DNA of 64,000 nucleotides from Comamonadaceae bacterium. GTDB taxonomy: Bacteria; Pseudomonadota; Gammaproteobacteria; Burkholderiales; Burkholderiaceae_C. The notes under the pieces are model-generated. The model had not been told where the DNA came from. It worked only from the letters and a program-made list of their open reading frames with translations, and made no database searches. Shown here piece after piece: positions 25,833 to 35,670 of this stretch. How positions within the stretch are numbered: position 1 is the stretch's first letter; every line of letters starts with the position of its first letter. The position numbers were made by a program, and so were the translations under genes. The stretch covers positions 434,001 to 498,000 of the forward strand of contig JAIYAR010000010.1 of NCBI GenBank assembly GCA_027488985.1. Direction: 5' to 3'.

Positions 25833-28379
25833 ATGCCTTTTTACAAAGTGATCTCTCTGCCAAAACCGTTAGCTATTCCGACGGTGGATGGTGCCAAACG
25901 CTGGTGGCACCGGCTGACCCCGCACCGACAGGACCGGGTGGCCATGTTGGCCCCACTCGCCGCGGTGTTATTGTTTTTTGCCGCCATCGTGGCCGCCTTG
26001 GGTTACCTACGGCTGGAAGAAATGGACCGCGAGCAGGAGGCTGTGCAGCGCGACGTCGAGTACACACAGCAACGTCTGCGCCTGCGCTTGTTGGAACGTC
26101 AGGAACAAATCGCCCGAATTGCGCGTGAAATCGCCAGCAAAGAAATCGACACTACAGACTTCAAAATCCGCGCAGCCAACCTGTTGGATCAATACCCCGA
26201 AGTACAAGCCATGGCATGGGTGGACGACAAAAAGCGCACCCGGGCCAGCCAAGGGATGGGTGCCAACACCATCGGCCCCTACCAGCTGCCAGGCGATGTG
26301 TTGGAAAAAGACGACCGGGAGGTCGGCTTTTCTCTCGCACGACAACTGAATCAGTTGCTCTATATCCAGCCCCCGCTGGGAAAAGACGAAGCACCGTTGC
26401 TGCAAATGTTCATCCCCTTGAACACCAAGGGACGATTCGCGGGTGTACTGATTACCGAATACTCGATCGACGGGTTGTATCGCTACGGCGTACCCTCTGA
26501 GGTGTCGGCACGCTACGCCATTTCGTTGCAGGATTCTGCAGGCCGCTTGCTGGCGGGAACCAGCATTCCCGGCCGAAAGCTGGTCAGTCGCTTTCTGCCG
26601 TGGGCCAGCCCGGGTAACGAATATTCGATGCCGGTATCACCGGTAGGCTCCGGACTGGTGATTCGCGCACAGGCATACCGGGCCTCTTTGGGCGTGATCG
26701 GGAGCGGGCTCTTCTGGCTGGTCAGCGCACTCAGCGTTTTGACCGCCTGGATGCTGATTGCCAATTGGCGCCACACACGCCGGAGATTGCAGGCCCAGCA
26801 GGCTTTAATGTCTGAAACCAACTTCCGCCGCGCCATGGAAAATTCCATGCTCACCGGCATGCGGGCCATGGACTTGCAGGGCCGCATCACCTACGTGAAT
26901 GCAGCCTTTTGCCAGATGACGGGATGGACCGAGTCTGACCTCGTGGGCCGTACAGCCCCATTCCCCTATTGGCCGGACAGCGAACGCGAACACGTGGCTG
27001 CGCGGCTGGAAGAAGAGCTGACCGGCAATGCAACTCCCGGCGGCATCCAAGTGCGGGTAAAGCGCAGAGATGGCAGCTTGTTTGATGCGCGCCTGTATGT
27101 GTCCCCCCTGATTGACGCCATGGGCACGCAAACCGGCTGGGTCACCTCCATGACCGACATCACGGAACCCAACCGCGTGCGGGAACAGCTGACCGCCTCG
27201 CACCAGCGCTTCACCACCGTCTTGGAAGCGTTGGATGCATCCATCTCCGTAGCACCCTTGGGCAGTGATGAGTTGCTGTTTGCCAACAAACTGTATCGGC
27301 AGTGGTTTGGCGTACAAGCCGGGGGCCATTTGCAACTGGTGGCCGAAGCGGGCATGCCCAGTAGCCCCACCAATGACGAGTCGGATGACAGCGTCGACTC
27401 CTTTGCCGGTCTGCCCACCACCACCCTGCCGGATAGCGATTCGGAAAGTGCCGAAATCTACATCGATGCCTTGGGTAAATGGCTGGAGGTGCGCACCCGG
27501 TATCTGAGCTGGGTCGACGGCCGTTTGGCCCAGATGGTGATCGCCACCGACATCACGACTCGCCGCTTGGCTGAAGAGCAGGCGGCCACCCAGGCCGAAC
27601 GAGCCCAGACAGCCAGCCGCCTCATCACTATGGGGGAAATGGCATCCAGCGTTGCCCATGAGCTGAACCAACCACTGACCGCCATCAACAACTACTGCAA
27701 CGGCATGGTCTCGCGCATCAAAGACAAGCAGATCAGTGAGCCCGATCTGCTGGTGGCGTTGGAAAAAACAGCCAAACAAGCACAACGCGCCGGCCAGATC
27801 ATTCAGCGCATCCGAAGTTTCGTGAAGCGCAGTGAACCGAACCGCACGCTCTCCGAGGTGTCCACCATGGTCGCTGAAGCGGTGGAGTTGGCGGAAATCG
27901 AACTGCGACGTTTCAATGTGCGCCTGAACCACTATGTGGCTGCACGCATGCCCCAGGTGATGGTGGACCCCATCCTGATCGAACAGGTGCTGGTCAATTT
28001 GCTGCGCAATGCGGCTGAATCCATCGACTCAGCCCTGCGCCAGACCTCCGACCGCATCGTGGAGTTGCGGGTACTCCCCAAGCGCATAGACGGCAAGCCG
28101 GTGGTCGAGTTTTCTGTCCAGGACACCGGCAAGGGCCTGGCGCCCGAGGTCATGGCACGCCTATACGAAGCCTTCTACTCCACCAAGGCGGATGGCATGG
28201 GCATAGGACTATCCCTATGCCGCTCCATCGTCGAGTCTCACCTGGGCCGGATGACCGCTGAGAACATCTACAATGGAGAAGACGTTGTGGGCTGCCGGTT
28301 TTCATTCTGGGTGCCCTTGAACGACACCGGTACGCCCACCTACGCGGAGCAGCCGGCCCCCCAACCCAACCTCGGATAA
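25833..28379 (+). CDS. Membrane PAS-domain sensor histidine kinase
   Basis: 848 residues. A membrane helix at about 36-60 and a second near 290-312 flank a ~230-residue periplasmic sensor region. Two PAS domains follow (about 325-440, starting NFRRAMENSMLTGMRAMD, and about 455-590). The HisKA box has His609 in SVAHELNQPLTAINNYCNG; the ATPase domain has the N box VNLLRNAAESID and G boxes VQDTGKGL and GIGLSLCRSIVE. It should autophosphorylate and pass phosphate to the FixJ-type regulator that starts 4 nt after its stop. The architecture resembles DctB/FixL-type kinases. The signal is unknown; adjacency to aceE alone does not identify it. Confidence 0.92.
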   Translation: MPFYKVISLPKPLAIPTVDGAKRWWHRLTPHRQDRVAMLAPLAAVLLFFAAIVAALGYLRLEEMDREQEAVQRDVEYTQQRLRLRLLERQEQIARIAREIASKEIDTTDFKIRAANLLDQYPEVQAMAWVDDKKRTRASQGMGANTIGPYQLPGDVLEKDDREVGFSLARQLNQLLYIQPPLGKDEAPLLQMFIPLNTKGRFAGVLITEYSIDGLYRYGVPSEVSARYAISLQDSAGRLLAGTSIPGRKLVSRFLPWASPGNEYSMPVSPVGSGLVIRAQAYRASLGVIGSGLFWLVSALSVLTAWMLIANWRHTRRRLQAQQALMSETNFRRAMENSMLTGMRAMDLQGRITYVNAAFCQMTGWTESDLVGRTAPFPYWPDSEREHVAARLEEELTGNATPGGIQVRVKRRDGSLFDARLYVSPLIDAMGTQTGWVTSMTDITEPNRVREQLTASHQRFTTVLEALDASISVAPLGSDELLFANKLYRQWFGVQAGGHLQLVAEAGMPSSPTNDESDDSVDSFAGLPTTTLPDSDSESAEIYIDALGKWLEVRTRYLSWVDGRLAQMVIATDITTRRLAEEQAATQAERAQTASRLITMGEMASSVAHELNQPLTAINNYCNGMVSRIKDKQISEPDLLVALEKTAKQAQRAGQIIQRIRSFVKRSEPNRTLSEVSTMVAEAVELAEIELRRFNVRLNHYVAARMPQVMVDPILIEQVLVNLLRNAAESIDSALRQTSDRIVELRVLPKRIDGKPVVEFSVQDTGKGLAPEVMARLYEAFYSTKADGMGIGLSLCRSIVESHLGRMTAENIYNGEDVVGCRFSFWVPLNDTGTPTYAEQPAPQPNLG

Positions 28380-28383
28380 CTGA

Positions 28384-29010
28384 ATGAGCTTGATCCCCAA
28401 AAAAGGAACGGTTTACGTCGTAGATGATGACGAAGCAGTGCGCGATTCGCTGCAATGGTTGCTGGAGGGCAAGGGGTACCGGGTACGGTGTTTTGATTCG
28501 GCGGAGTCTTTTCTCAGCCGCTACGACGCGCGAGAAGTCGCCTGCCTGATTGTTGATATCCGCATGGGTGGGATGACGGGCCTGGAGCTGCAGACCCGCC
28601 TGATCGAAGCCAAGTCCCCTCTGCCTATCGTCTTCATCACCGGCCACGGCGACGTGCCCATGGCTGTGGACAGCATGAAAAAAGGCGCCATGGACTTCAT
28701 CCAGAAGCCCTTCAAAGAAGACCAGTTGGTCAGTCTCGTGGAGCGCATGCTCGACCACGCCAAAGACACCTTTGCAGATTACCAGCTGGCCGTTAACCGT
28801 GACGCTCTCCTTTCCAAGTTGACCCTGCGTGAGAGCCAAGTACTGGAGCGCATCGTGGCCGGCCGCCTGAACAAGCAAATTGCCGATGACCTGGGCATCA
28901 GCATCAAAACGGTGGAGGCTCACCGCGCCAACATCATGGAAAAGCTCAGTGCCAACACCGTGGCCGACCTGCTGAAAATTGCACTCGGCCAGAACGCCCC
29001 GAAAACCTGA
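28384..29010 (+). CDS. FixJ-family response regulator
   Basis: 208 residues: a receiver domain with acidic pocket [10 protein letters not shown] and phospho-acceptor Asp58 (LIVDIRMGG), conserved [11 protein letters not shown] and KPF switch residues. A LuxR-type HTH ([20 protein letters not shown], then [14 protein letters not shown]) ends the protein. This is the FixJ/TtrR/NodW architecture of a DNA-binding activator. It lies 4 nt after the kinase gene, so the pair is a co-translated two-component system, followed by a terminator at 29035. Confidence 0.95.
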   Translation: MSLIPKKGTVYVVDDDEAVRDSLQWLLEGKGYRVRCFDSAESFLSRYDAREVACLIVDIRMGGMTGLELQTRLIEAKSPLPIVFITGHGDVPMAVDSMKKGAMDFIQKPFKEDQLVSLVERMLDHAKDTFADYQLAVNRDALLSKLTLRESQVLERIVAGRLNKQIADDLGISIKTVEAHRANIMEKLSANTVADLLKIALGQNAPKT

Positions 29011-29034
29011 CGCTACCAACTTTATAGCTACCCG

Positions 29035-29065
29035 CGCCCGCTCTGCCTCCGCTGCGGGCGTTTTT
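29035..29065 (+). terminator. Hairpin terminator after the two-component genes
   Basis: A perfect 7-bp GC stem (CGCCCGC/GCGGGCG) with a 12-nt loop is followed by TTTTT. It begins 25 nt after the regulator stop and ends about 15 nt before folD. The preceding TTTATAGCTA matches the short 'TATAGC' repeat type seen elsewhere in the window, so terminator and repeat may be the same element. Confidence 0.8.
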
Positions 29066-29080
29066 ACTTCAAGATCAAGA

Positions 29081-29959
29081 ATGACTGCTTCCACTACCGC
29101 CCAGATCATCGACGGCAATGCACTCGCCGCCCAACTCCGCTCCGACGTTGCCCGCCGCACGGAGGCACTCAAAGCCCGTGGCCTGATGCCGGGTCTGGCT
29201 GTAGTACTGGTCGGCGACAACCCAGCCTCGCAGGTCTATGTTCGCAACAAGGTGAAGGCCTGCTCTGACGCCGGCCTGCACTCCGTGCTGGAAAAGTACG
29301 ACGCCAGCATGACCGAAGCCGAGTTGCTGGCACGGGTAGAGGCACTCAACAACGACCCTTCCATCCACGGCATCCTGGTACAGCTGCCATTGCCGGCGCA
29401 CATTGATGCCAACAAGGTCATCGAATCCATCGCCCCCACCAAAGATGTGGACGGATTTCACATTGCCAGCGCCGGCGCACTGATGGTCGGTCAACCCGGT
29501 TTCTGGCCTTGCACCCCTTACGGCTGCATGAAGATGCTGGAAAGTATCGGTTATGACCTGCGTGGAAAACATGCAGTCGTCATTGGCCGCTCCAACATTG
29601 TGGGCAAGCCGATGGCCATGATGTTGCTGCAAAAGAGCGCCACGGTCACCATTTGCCACAGCGCAACACCCGACCTCAAAGCGATGACCTTGCAAGCCGA
29701 TGTGATTGTGGCCGCTGTCGGCAAGCGCAATGTGCTGACTGCCGATATGGTCAAGCCCGGTGCTGTGGTCATCGATGTGGGTATGAACCGCAACCTTGAG
29801 GGCAAGCTGTGCGGCGATGTGGACTACGCGGGCGTCAGCCAGGTGGCCGGTTACATCACCCCGGTGCCCGGCGGCGTGGGCCCCATGACCATCACCATGC
29901 TGCTGGTCAACACCATGGAATCTGCAGAGCGCGACGCCGCCGCGCGGGGACTTGTTTAA
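29081..29959 (+). CDS. folD: Bifunctional methylene-THF dehydrogenase/cyclohydrolase FolD
   Basis: 292 residues from the ATG at 29081 ([19 protein letters not shown]). Signatures are [17 protein letters not shown] (with the catalytic Lys), [43 protein letters not shown] (NADP site) and the C-terminal [11 protein letters not shown]. It interconverts 5,10-methylene-THF and 10-formyl-THF in the cytoplasm. The open frame extends upstream to 28979, but only from 29081 does it match FolD, and a terminator lies just before it. No ZTP riboswitch was seen ahead of this gene, unlike glyA. Confidence 0.97.
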   Translation: MTASTTAQIIDGNALAAQLRSDVARRTEALKARGLMPGLAVVLVGDNPASQVYVRNKVKACSDAGLHSVLEKYDASMTEAELLARVEALNNDPSIHGILVQLPLPAHIDANKVIESIAPTKDVDGFHIASAGALMVGQPGFWPCTPYGCMKMLESIGYDLRGKHAVVIGRSNIVGKPMAMMLLQKSATVTICHSATPDLKAMTLQADVIVAAVGKRNVLTADMVKPGAVVIDVGMNRNLEGKLCGDVDYAGVSQVAGYITPVPGGVGPMTITMLLVNTMESAERDAAARGLV

Positions 29960-30009
29960 TCACGCTTCGCCCGCATCTGCACAGCTCCGAATCGCACACC
30001 ACCGGCACC

Positions 30010-32067
30010 ATGAATCCACTGCTTCAAAACGCTCCACTCCCCCTTTTCGACCGCATCACGCCTGCTGACGTAGGACCTGCTGTTGATGAATTGCTTGCGA
30101 AGGCAGATGCGGCGCTCGAGCAAGTGACTGCGAAAACCTTTCCCGCAGAGTGGACTGCCATCGCGTCGGTGTTGGACGTAGCCACAGAACGTCTGGGTTT
30201 GGCTTGGGGCGCGGTGAGCCACTTGAACAGCGTGGCGGATAGTCCGGAGCTGCGTGCCGCCTACAACGCGGCCCTGCCCAAAGTGACTGAGTTCTGGACG
30301 CGCCTGGGGGCGGATGAGCGTCTGTTTGCCAAGTACAAAGCAATCGACACAGCCAAGCTGAATGCCGAGCAGTTGCAGGCTCACAAAAATGCTGTGCGCA
30401 ATTTCGTTTTGGGCGGCGCCGACCTGCAAGGGGCGGCCCGGGAACGGTTTGCCGAGATCCAAGAGAAGCAGGCGGAACTAGGACAGAAGTTCAGCGAAAA
30501 CACACTCGACGCCACCGACGCCTTCAGCTACTACGCCACTCTGGCAGAGCTGGACGGAGTACCTGCTGATGTGGTGCAAGCTGCACGTAGCGCTGCAGAA
30601 GCTGAGGGTAAAGAAGGCTACAAACTCACGCTCAAAATGCCGTGCTACCTGCCGGTGATGCAGTTCGCAACCAGCAGCACCCTGCGTGGCATGCTCTACA
30701 GGGCCTATGCGACCCGCGCATCCCAAGAAGCGGCCGAAGAGTTCCGCAAGTTTGATAACACCGAAGTCATCAACGGCATTCTGGCCCTGCGTAAAGAAGA
30801 AGCCCAGCTTCTTGGTTACCCCGACTTCGCCACGCTGTCGGTGGTGCCCAAGATGGCCGACTCACCTGACACCGTTATCCGCTTCCTGCGGGACCTGGCC
30901 CGCAAGGCGCGCCCCTTCGCGGAGAAAGACGTGGCCGACCTGCGCGCTTTTGCCAAAGATGAATTGCAGCTCAACGACCCGCAACCCTGGGACTGGCCGT
31001 ACATCTCCGAAAAACTCAAAGAAGCCCGTTACGCCTTCAGCGAGCAAGAGGTGAAGCAGTATTTCACCGCCCCCAAGGTGTTGGCCGGCTTGTTCAAAAT
31101 CATCGAGACCCTGTTCGATGTGGAAATCAGCCCGGACACCGCACCGGTCTGGAACCCCGGCGTGTCGTTCTACCGTATTGAGCGGGTCGGCCCTCGAGGC
31201 CGCAACCTGATCGGACAGTTTTACCTGGACCCGACCGCCCGTAGCGGAAAACGCGGTGGTGCCTGGATGGACGATGTGCGCACCCGTTGGCTGCGTCCGG
31301 ATACAGGCACACTGCAAACTCCGGTGGCCCACCTGGTCTGCAACTTTGCCGACGGCGTCGAAGTCAACGGCGTCAAAAAACCGGCCCTGCTCTCTCACGA
31401 TGATGTAACGACGCTATTCCACGAATTCGGCCACGGTCTGCACCACATGCTCACCCAAGTGAACGAGCGCGATGTGTCGGGCATCAGCGGGGTCGAGTGG
31501 GATGCAGTGGAACTGCCCAGCCAGTTCATGGAAAACTTCTGCTGGGAATGGAATGTGCTCCAACACATGACTGCCCACGTCGAAACTGGCGAACCACTGC
31601 CCCGCGCATTGTTTGACAAGATGCTGGCCGCCAAAAACTTCCAGAGTGGCATGCAGACCCTGCGTCAGATCGAATTTGCGCTGTTCGACATGCTGCTGCA
31701 CTCGCAGCACACACCGGGCGAAGACATCATGCCCCTGCTACAACAGGTCAGGAATGAAGTCGCCGTGCTCCAGTCACCGGCGTGGAGCCGCACCGCCCAT
31801 ACGTTCAGCCACATTTTTGCCGGTGGCTACGCGGCGGGCTATTACAGCTACAAGTGGGCAGAAGTGCTGAGCGCGGATGCCTACGCGGCCTTTGAAGAGA
31901 CCGTGGCAGCTGATGGCAGTGCGAATCCTGAAACCGGCAAACGTTACCGCACAGCCATTCTGGAGGCCGGAGGCAGCCGGCCCGCCATGGAGTCCTTCAA
32001 GGCCTTCCGCGGTCGTGAGCCCTCCTTAGACGCCCTTTTAAGGCATCAAGGTATGTCTGTCCAATAA
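30010..32067 (+). CDS. prlC: Oligopeptidase A (M3 zinc metallopeptidase)
   Basis: 685 residues from the ATG at 30010 (MNPLLQNAPLPLFDRI), matching the 680-residue M3A family. The zinc motif HEFGHGLHHML follows TTLF; the third ligand is the downstream Glu in the SGVEWDAVELPSQFMENFCW region, as in thimet oligopeptidases. The C-terminal YAAGYYSYKWAEVLSADAY segment carries the conserved substrate-binding Tyr residues. It degrades short peptides, including cleaved signal peptides, in the cytoplasm. It starts 50 nt after folD on the same strand. Confidence 0.96.
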   Translation: MNPLLQNAPLPLFDRITPADVGPAVDELLAKADAALEQVTAKTFPAEWTAIASVLDVATERLGLAWGAVSHLNSVADSPELRAAYNAALPKVTEFWTRLGADERLFAKYKAIDTAKLNAEQLQAHKNAVRNFVLGGADLQGAARERFAEIQEKQAELGQKFSENTLDATDAFSYYATLAELDGVPADVVQAARSAAEAEGKEGYKLTLKMPCYLPVMQFATSSTLRGMLYRAYATRASQEAAEEFRKFDNTEVINGILALRKEEAQLLGYPDFATLSVVPKMADSPDTVIRFLRDLARKARPFAEKDVADLRAFAKDELQLNDPQPWDWPYISEKLKEARYAFSEQEVKQYFTAPKVLAGLFKIIETLFDVEISPDTAPVWNPGVSFYRIERVGPRGRNLIGQFYLDPTARSGKRGGAWMDDVRTRWLRPDTGTLQTPVAHLVCNFADGVEVNGVKKPALLSHDDVTTLFHEFGHGLHHMLTQVNERDVSGISGVEWDAVELPSQFMENFCWEWNVLQHMTAHVETGEPLPRALFDKMLAAKNFQSGMQTLRQIEFALFDMLLHSQHTPGEDIMPLLQQVRNEVAVLQSPAWSRTAHTFSHIFAGGYAAGYYSYKWAEVLSADAYAAFEETVAADGSANPETGKRYRTAILEAGGSRPAMESFKAFRGREPSLDALLRHQGMSVQ

Positions 32068-32116
32068 TTCGATCCAACAACGCTCATATTGCTTTTTTCC
32101 CACGAGGACCAAAACC

Positions 32117-32752
32117 ATGGCAACACGCACATCTTTGGCATTGAGTTGGGCCCTGTTTGCTTTGGCAAGCATTGCCCATGCCCAAGGGGTCTACCGGATC
32201 ATCGGGCCTGATGGCAAGGTGACGTTCTCTGACAAACCACCCGCCGCAGGACAACCCAATTCCGGCACTGTGGTACCTGCCGCAGGCAGTGGAAGCTCCG
32301 GCGGCGCAGACCTGCCGTTCGAGTTGCGCCAAGTAACAACCAAATACCCTGTGACCCTGTACACCTCCGCGCAATGTGCACCCTGTGATTCGGGAAGAAC
32401 ACTCTTGAAGTCCCGCGGGGTGCCGTTCAACGAAAAAACAATATCCACCGTGGAGGACAGCGATGCCCTCCAGCGACTCTCCGGAGAATCAACCCTGCCC
32501 TTTGCCACCATTGGCGCGCAAAAGCTGAAAGGCTTTTCCGACACTGAATGGAGTCAGTATCTGGACGCAGCCGGTTACCCCAAGAACCCGATGTTGCCCA
32601 AGACCTACCGTTACCCTGCAGCGACTCCATTGGTTGCCGTGCAGAAAGCTTCGCCGCCTAAGCAAGAGCCTGTTGCGAAACCTGCCGAGGTCGCTCCACC
32701 GCCGGCACCTTCGGCGCCGTCACCCTCCAACCCGGCCGGCATTACGTTTTGA
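32117..32752 (+). CDS. Exported DUF4124 / glutaredoxin-like protein
   Basis: 211 residues. A Sec signal peptide (MATRTSLALSWALFALASIA, cleavage after HA-Q) is followed by a short DUF4124 motif (GVYRIIGPDGKVTFSDKPP). A glutaredoxin-like domain (about 75-150: PVTLYTSAQCAPCDSGRTLL) then carries a CAPC redox pair. The C-terminus is a Pro/Ala-rich low-complexity tail. The architecture suggests a periplasmic thiol protein, but no substrate is known. It lies 49 nt after prlC and ends before a strong terminator. Confidence 0.88.
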   Translation: MATRTSLALSWALFALASIAHAQGVYRIIGPDGKVTFSDKPPAAGQPNSGTVVPAAGSGSSGGADLPFELRQVTTKYPVTLYTSAQCAPCDSGRTLLKSRGVPFNEKTISTVEDSDALQRLSGESTLPFATIGAQKLKGFSDTEWSQYLDAAGYPKNPMLPKTYRYPAATPLVAVQKASPPKQEPVAKPAEVAPPPAPSAPSPSNPAGITF

Positions 32753-32771
32753 CCCCATTTTTCGCATAAAT

Positions 32772-32797
32772 AAGCCCGACATGATTCGGGCTTTTTT
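32772..32797 (+). terminator. Rho-independent terminator
   Basis: Stem AAGCCCGA/TCGGGCTT (8 bp) with a 6-nt loop, followed by TTTTTT, 19 nt after the glutaredoxin-like gene. Confidence 0.93.
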
Positions 32798-32823
32798 GTC
32801 GATAACTCCGGCGGATTGCAGGC

Positions 32824-32859
32824 AAAGAAAAAGCCCCAAGTAACGGATCACTTGGGGCT
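32824..32859 (-). terminator. Terminator following tRNA-Ser
   Basis: Stem AGCCCCAAGT/ACTTGGGGCT (10 bp, loop 8) with a U-rich tail (TTTTTCTTT) on the minus strand, 7 nt beyond the tRNA 3' CCA. Confidence 0.9.
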
Positions 32860-32865
32860 CTGACT

Positions 32866-32958
32866 TGGCGGAAACGGAGGGATTCGAACCCTCGATGAGG
32901 CTCTACACCCCATACTCCCTTAGCAGGGGAGCACCTTCGGCCACTCGGTCACGTTTCC
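32866..32958 (-). tRNA. tRNA-Ser (GCU anticodon)
   Basis: On the minus strand a 93-nt class II tRNA begins GGAAACGTGACCGAGTGG and ends with GTTTCC-G-CCA, so the CCA tail is encoded. The anticodon stem-loop is CTCCC-CTGCTAA-GGGAG, giving anticodon GCU (serine, AGC/AGU codons). A long variable arm (ATGGGGTGTAGAGCCTCAT region) and the T-loop GGTTCGAATCC are present. A dedicated terminator follows. Confidence 0.97.
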
Positions 32959-33039
32959 TAACAGCCAATATTATCTCATGACTCAGAGCGGTTTTTTCCA
33001 AAGTACATCGATCGCGATCGAAAAGCTGCTCCCGCGTGG

Positions 33040-34008
33040 TCAGGTCATGACCGCAATCCAGGCCAGCATTGCCCCTTGCCTTTCGACATAGCCCTCTCCC
33101 ACTTTCAAATGAATCCGGTGGCCACGCGTCGTACAGGCCTGCACCTGTTTGCGCAACTCGGTCAATTGGGCCGCTTGCGGAACCACTCCGTATTTTTGCC
33201 TTAACCACAGGCGCAACACATTGGACTGGCGCGCAGGAGAAAGCGCCTGCAAGTTGCGAATGTTGGGCAAACCGTCGTCGCTGCACGCAACTGAAAGCCA
33301 GTCCTCGCCGGCCAGTTCGTTCAACAGGGACTGTGCTTCCGCAGCATGGCGGGCACTTCGGGCAACCGTATCGCGAAACTGCGGAAATACGGCTTGCAAA
33401 GCAGGGAGTAACACAGCGCGAATGTGGTTGCGAGTAAACCGGGTATCGGCATTGCTGGGATCTTCCACAAAGGGTTCATTCTCCATAGCCAACCAGTCGC
33501 GCACATCAAGCGCAGATACCCGAAGCAAAGGACGGTGATAAGTGAGCGCACCGCGCGTCCACCGCGCAGGCATGGCGCTTAGGCCAGCCAAGCCCGCGCC
33601 ACGACCCAAAGCAAGCAAAACCGTCTCAACCTGATCATCCGCATGCTGCGCAATCGCTATAGTTTTGATAGCTGCTCCCGCATATTCCATATGCGCCAGA
33701 GCATTAAAAGCCTTATATCTTGCGATGCGGGCGGCATCTTCAGGGCTTTGCCCCAGCGCTGCATGCGCTTGGACGGTTTCCACATGAAGCGGAACGCCAA
33801 GACCATTGCACACCTTGCGGCAATGGACTTCAAAAGCCGCAGCTGCAGCCTGCAACCCATGATTAATGTGAATGGCAACAACCTGCCCCGGCCACTTGCG
33901 GGCACAGGCCACCAAAAGGGCCGTTGAATCGGCACCGCCGCTATAGGCCACCCCCAAAGGCAAAGCGGGCTCAAAGGCCCGCATTGCTTGGTCAAATGAC
34001 TGTGTCAT
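33040..34008 (-). CDS. tilS: tRNA(Ile)-lysidine synthase
   Basis: 322 residues, PP-loop ATPase with SGGADSTALLVA near the N-terminus, HINHGLQAAAAAFE and AQHADDQVETVLLALGRGAG. It converts C34 of tRNA-Ile(CAU) to lysidine, so that AUA is read as isoleucine. It is shorter than E. coli TilS (about 430), as is usual for forms lacking part of the C-terminal domain. The stretch just before AQHADDQ (ARYKAFNALAHMEYAGAAIK) is encoded by a palindromic repeat of the type dispersed in Comamonadaceae (see 33656-33715). It starts 17 nt after accA ends. Confidence 0.93.
   Translation of the reverse strand: MTQSFDQAMRAFEPALPLGVAYSGGADSTALLVACARKWPGQVVAIHINHGLQAAAAAFEVHCRKVCNGLGVPLHVETVQAHAALGQSPEDAARIARYKAFNALAHMEYAGAAIKTIAIAQHADDQVETVLLALGRGAGLAGLSAMPARWTRGALTYHRPLLRVSALDVRDWLAMENEPFVEDPSNADTRFTRNHIRAVLLPALQAVFPQFRDTVARSARHAAEAQSLLNELAGEDWLSVACSDDGLPNIRNLQALSPARQSNVLRLWLRQKYGVVPQAAQLTELRKQVQACTTRGHRIHLKVGEGYVERQGAMLAWIAVMT
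33656..33715. repeat. Palindromic dispersed repeat inside tilS
   Basis: Two nested inverted repeats: GCTAT...ATAGC (33656-33660/33668-33672) and CGCATAT-TCC-ATATGCG (33679-33695), followed by GCCAGAGCATTAAAAGCC. The 'GATAGCTGCT...' opening, palindromic middle and tail resemble short repeats I associate with Comamonadaceae genomes. It is translated in frame as part of TilS. Confidence 0.55.
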
Positions 34009-34025
34009 GCAACACGGTCTGACAT

Positions 34026-35003
34026 TTATTTCCCGGAAGCTTTGGTGTCGGTGAACCGGCCGTAGCTTTGCAAACGCTCATAGCGACGATCGACCAGCTC
34101 CTTGACCTTGAGATCACTGATCTGGCGGTATGCATCGGACAGTGCGCGCTTGAGGAAAGCAGCAGCTTGCTTGGTGTCGCGATGGGCGCCACCCACCGGC
34201 TCATTCACGATCTTGTCGACCAGGCCCAAAGCCTTGAGGCGGTGTGCGGTGATACCCAGGGCATCGGCGGCTTCCTGGGCTTTGTCTGACGTCTTCCACA
34301 AGATGGAAGCACAACCTTCCGGGCTGATGACCGAGTACACCGAGTACTGCAACATGATGACCTGATCCGCCACCGAGATCGCCAGTGCACCGCCGGAACC
34401 ACCTTCGCCGATGATGGTAGTGATGATGGGCACTTCCAGCTGGGCCATCTCAAAAATATTTCGGCCGATAGCTTCAGACTGACCGCGCTCCTCGGCATCG
34501 ATGCCGGGGTATGCGCCCGGCGTGTCTACGAAGGTAAACACAGGCAAACCGAACTTTTCGGCCAATTTCATCAAGCGCAGTGCCTTGCGGTAGCCCTCTG
34601 GCTTGCTCATGCCAAAGTTGCGCAGTCCGCGCTCTTTGGTGTCACGACCCTTTTGTTGACCGATAACCATGCAGGGCGTGCCGTTGAAACGCGCCAAACC
34701 ACCCACGATGCTCAAGTCGTCAGCAAAGTGGCGATCACCATGCAATTCGACGAAATGGGTAAAGATCTCGTTGACGTAGTCCAGCGTGTAAGGCCGCTCG
34801 GCATGGCGGGCAATTTTGGTGATCTGCCAAGGGGTCAGATCGCTGTAAATGTCTTTGGTGAGCTGCTGGCTTTTTTTGCTCAGCTGGTCAATTTCGGCAG
34901 AGATGTCGACTGCCGATTCATTCTGCACGTAGCGCAATTCTTCAATCTTGCCTTCAAGCTCCGCGATGGGCTGCTCGAAATCGAGGAAAGTCTTTTTTGC
35001 CAA
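34026..35003 (-). CDS. accA: Acetyl-CoA carboxylase carboxyltransferase subunit alpha
   Basis: 325 residues if it starts at the TTG at 35003, reading [20 protein letters not shown], exactly where AccA proteins begin; TAGGAGAAAAACG gives a strong ribosome binding site 7 nt before it. The frame is open to 35114, but that would overlap the neighbouring glycosylase gene. Family segments include [41 protein letters not shown] and [17 protein letters not shown]. It joins AccD in transferring carboxyl from biotin to acetyl-CoA, the first step of fatty acid synthesis. TTG initiation may lower expression. Confidence 0.95.
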   Translation of the reverse strand: MAKKTFLDFEQPIAELEGKIEELRYVQNESAVDISAEIDQLSKKSQQLTKDIYSDLTPWQITKIARHAERPYTLDYVNEIFTHFVELHGDRHFADDLSIVGGLARFNGTPCMVIGQQKGRDTKERGLRNFGMSKPEGYRKALRLMKLAEKFGLPVFTFVDTPGAYPGIDAEERGQSEAIGRNIFEMAQLEVPIITTIIGEGGSGGALAISVADQVIMLQYSVYSVISPEGCASILWKTSDKAQEAADALGITAHRLKALGLVDKIVNEPVGGAHRDTKQAAAFLKRALSDAYRQISDLKVKELVDRRYERLQSYGRFTDTKASGK

Positions 35004-35016
35004 CGTTTTTCTCCTA

Positions 35017-35670
35017 CTAATACGCGACCGGTAGAGGGTCGAGAGACCGCCAAATATACCAAGTTGCAACACTGCAATACGGCGCCCAAGCTGCGGCCAC
35101 TTCGCGCGCATCACTGCGGCTTACCGCATCGCCTGAAAAGTAATTCTGGCTGATCCCGTTGATCAAGCCCACATCATCGAGGGGCAACACATTGGGTCGC
35201 ATCAGGTGGAAGATAAGAAACATTTCTGCCGTCCAGCGGCCGATGCCACGAATGGATACCAGCTCAGCGATGATTTCCTCATCCTCCATGCTGTCCCAGT
35301 CCTTCACGTGCAGCGCGCCGTTGTCGAAGTGCAGTGCAAGGTCCACCAGGTATTCGACTTTGCGGGCACTCAAGCCGGCAGCCCGCATGTCATCAACTTT
35401 GAGCTTGAGCACATTTGCCGGAGTCATTTTCTTGGGCAAATCTGCAAAGCGGTCCCACACGGTTTGGGCGGCTTTCACCGAAATCTGCTGCCCGATGATG
35501 CTGCGCGCCAAAGTAACGAAGGCATCACCCCGGGTTTGCAGGCATGCGTCGCCAAACTGGGGGATCAGGCGCTTCATCACCCGGTCCTTTTTCATCAGGT
35601 GCTTGCAGGCTTCCTCCCAGAAATAGGGGGTGGTCACCAGTTCGGCAACGGCGGTGGGTGCAACTGCCAT
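35017..35670 (-). CDS. DNA-3-methyladenine glycosylase, AlkA-like HhH-GPD
   Basis: 217 residues with the helix-hairpin-helix-GPD fold. [20 protein letters not shown] is near residues 56-75, the hairpin [16 protein letters not shown] follows, and the catalytic Asp lies in [12 protein letters not shown]. It removes alkylated bases in base excision repair. Length matches short bacterial AlkA forms lacking the N-terminal TBP-like domain. It overlaps the cysS stop by one base (TAATG) and precedes accA by 13 nt, so cysS, this gene and accA probably form one transcript. Confidence 0.92.
   Translation of the reverse strand: MAVAPTAVAELVTTPYFWEEACKHLMKKDRVMKRLIPQFGDACLQTRGDAFVTLARSIIGQQISVKAAQTVWDRFADLPKKMTPANVLKLKVDDMRAAGLSARKVEYLVDLALHFDNGALHVKDWDSMEDEEIIAELVSIRGIGRWTAEMFLIFHLMRPNVLPLDDVGLINGISQNYFSGDAVSRSDAREVAAAWAPYCSVATWYIWRSLDPLPVAY

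Noticed and set aside
26805..27932. 375-codon minus-strand frame inside the histidine kinase
   Set aside because: Antisense to intact kinase motifs (H box, N box); no ribosome binding site or domain.
33656..33715. CRISPR or IS end at the tilS palindrome
   Set aside because: Only one copy at this place, no spacer array, no transposase and no target duplication; it fits a dispersed short repeat.
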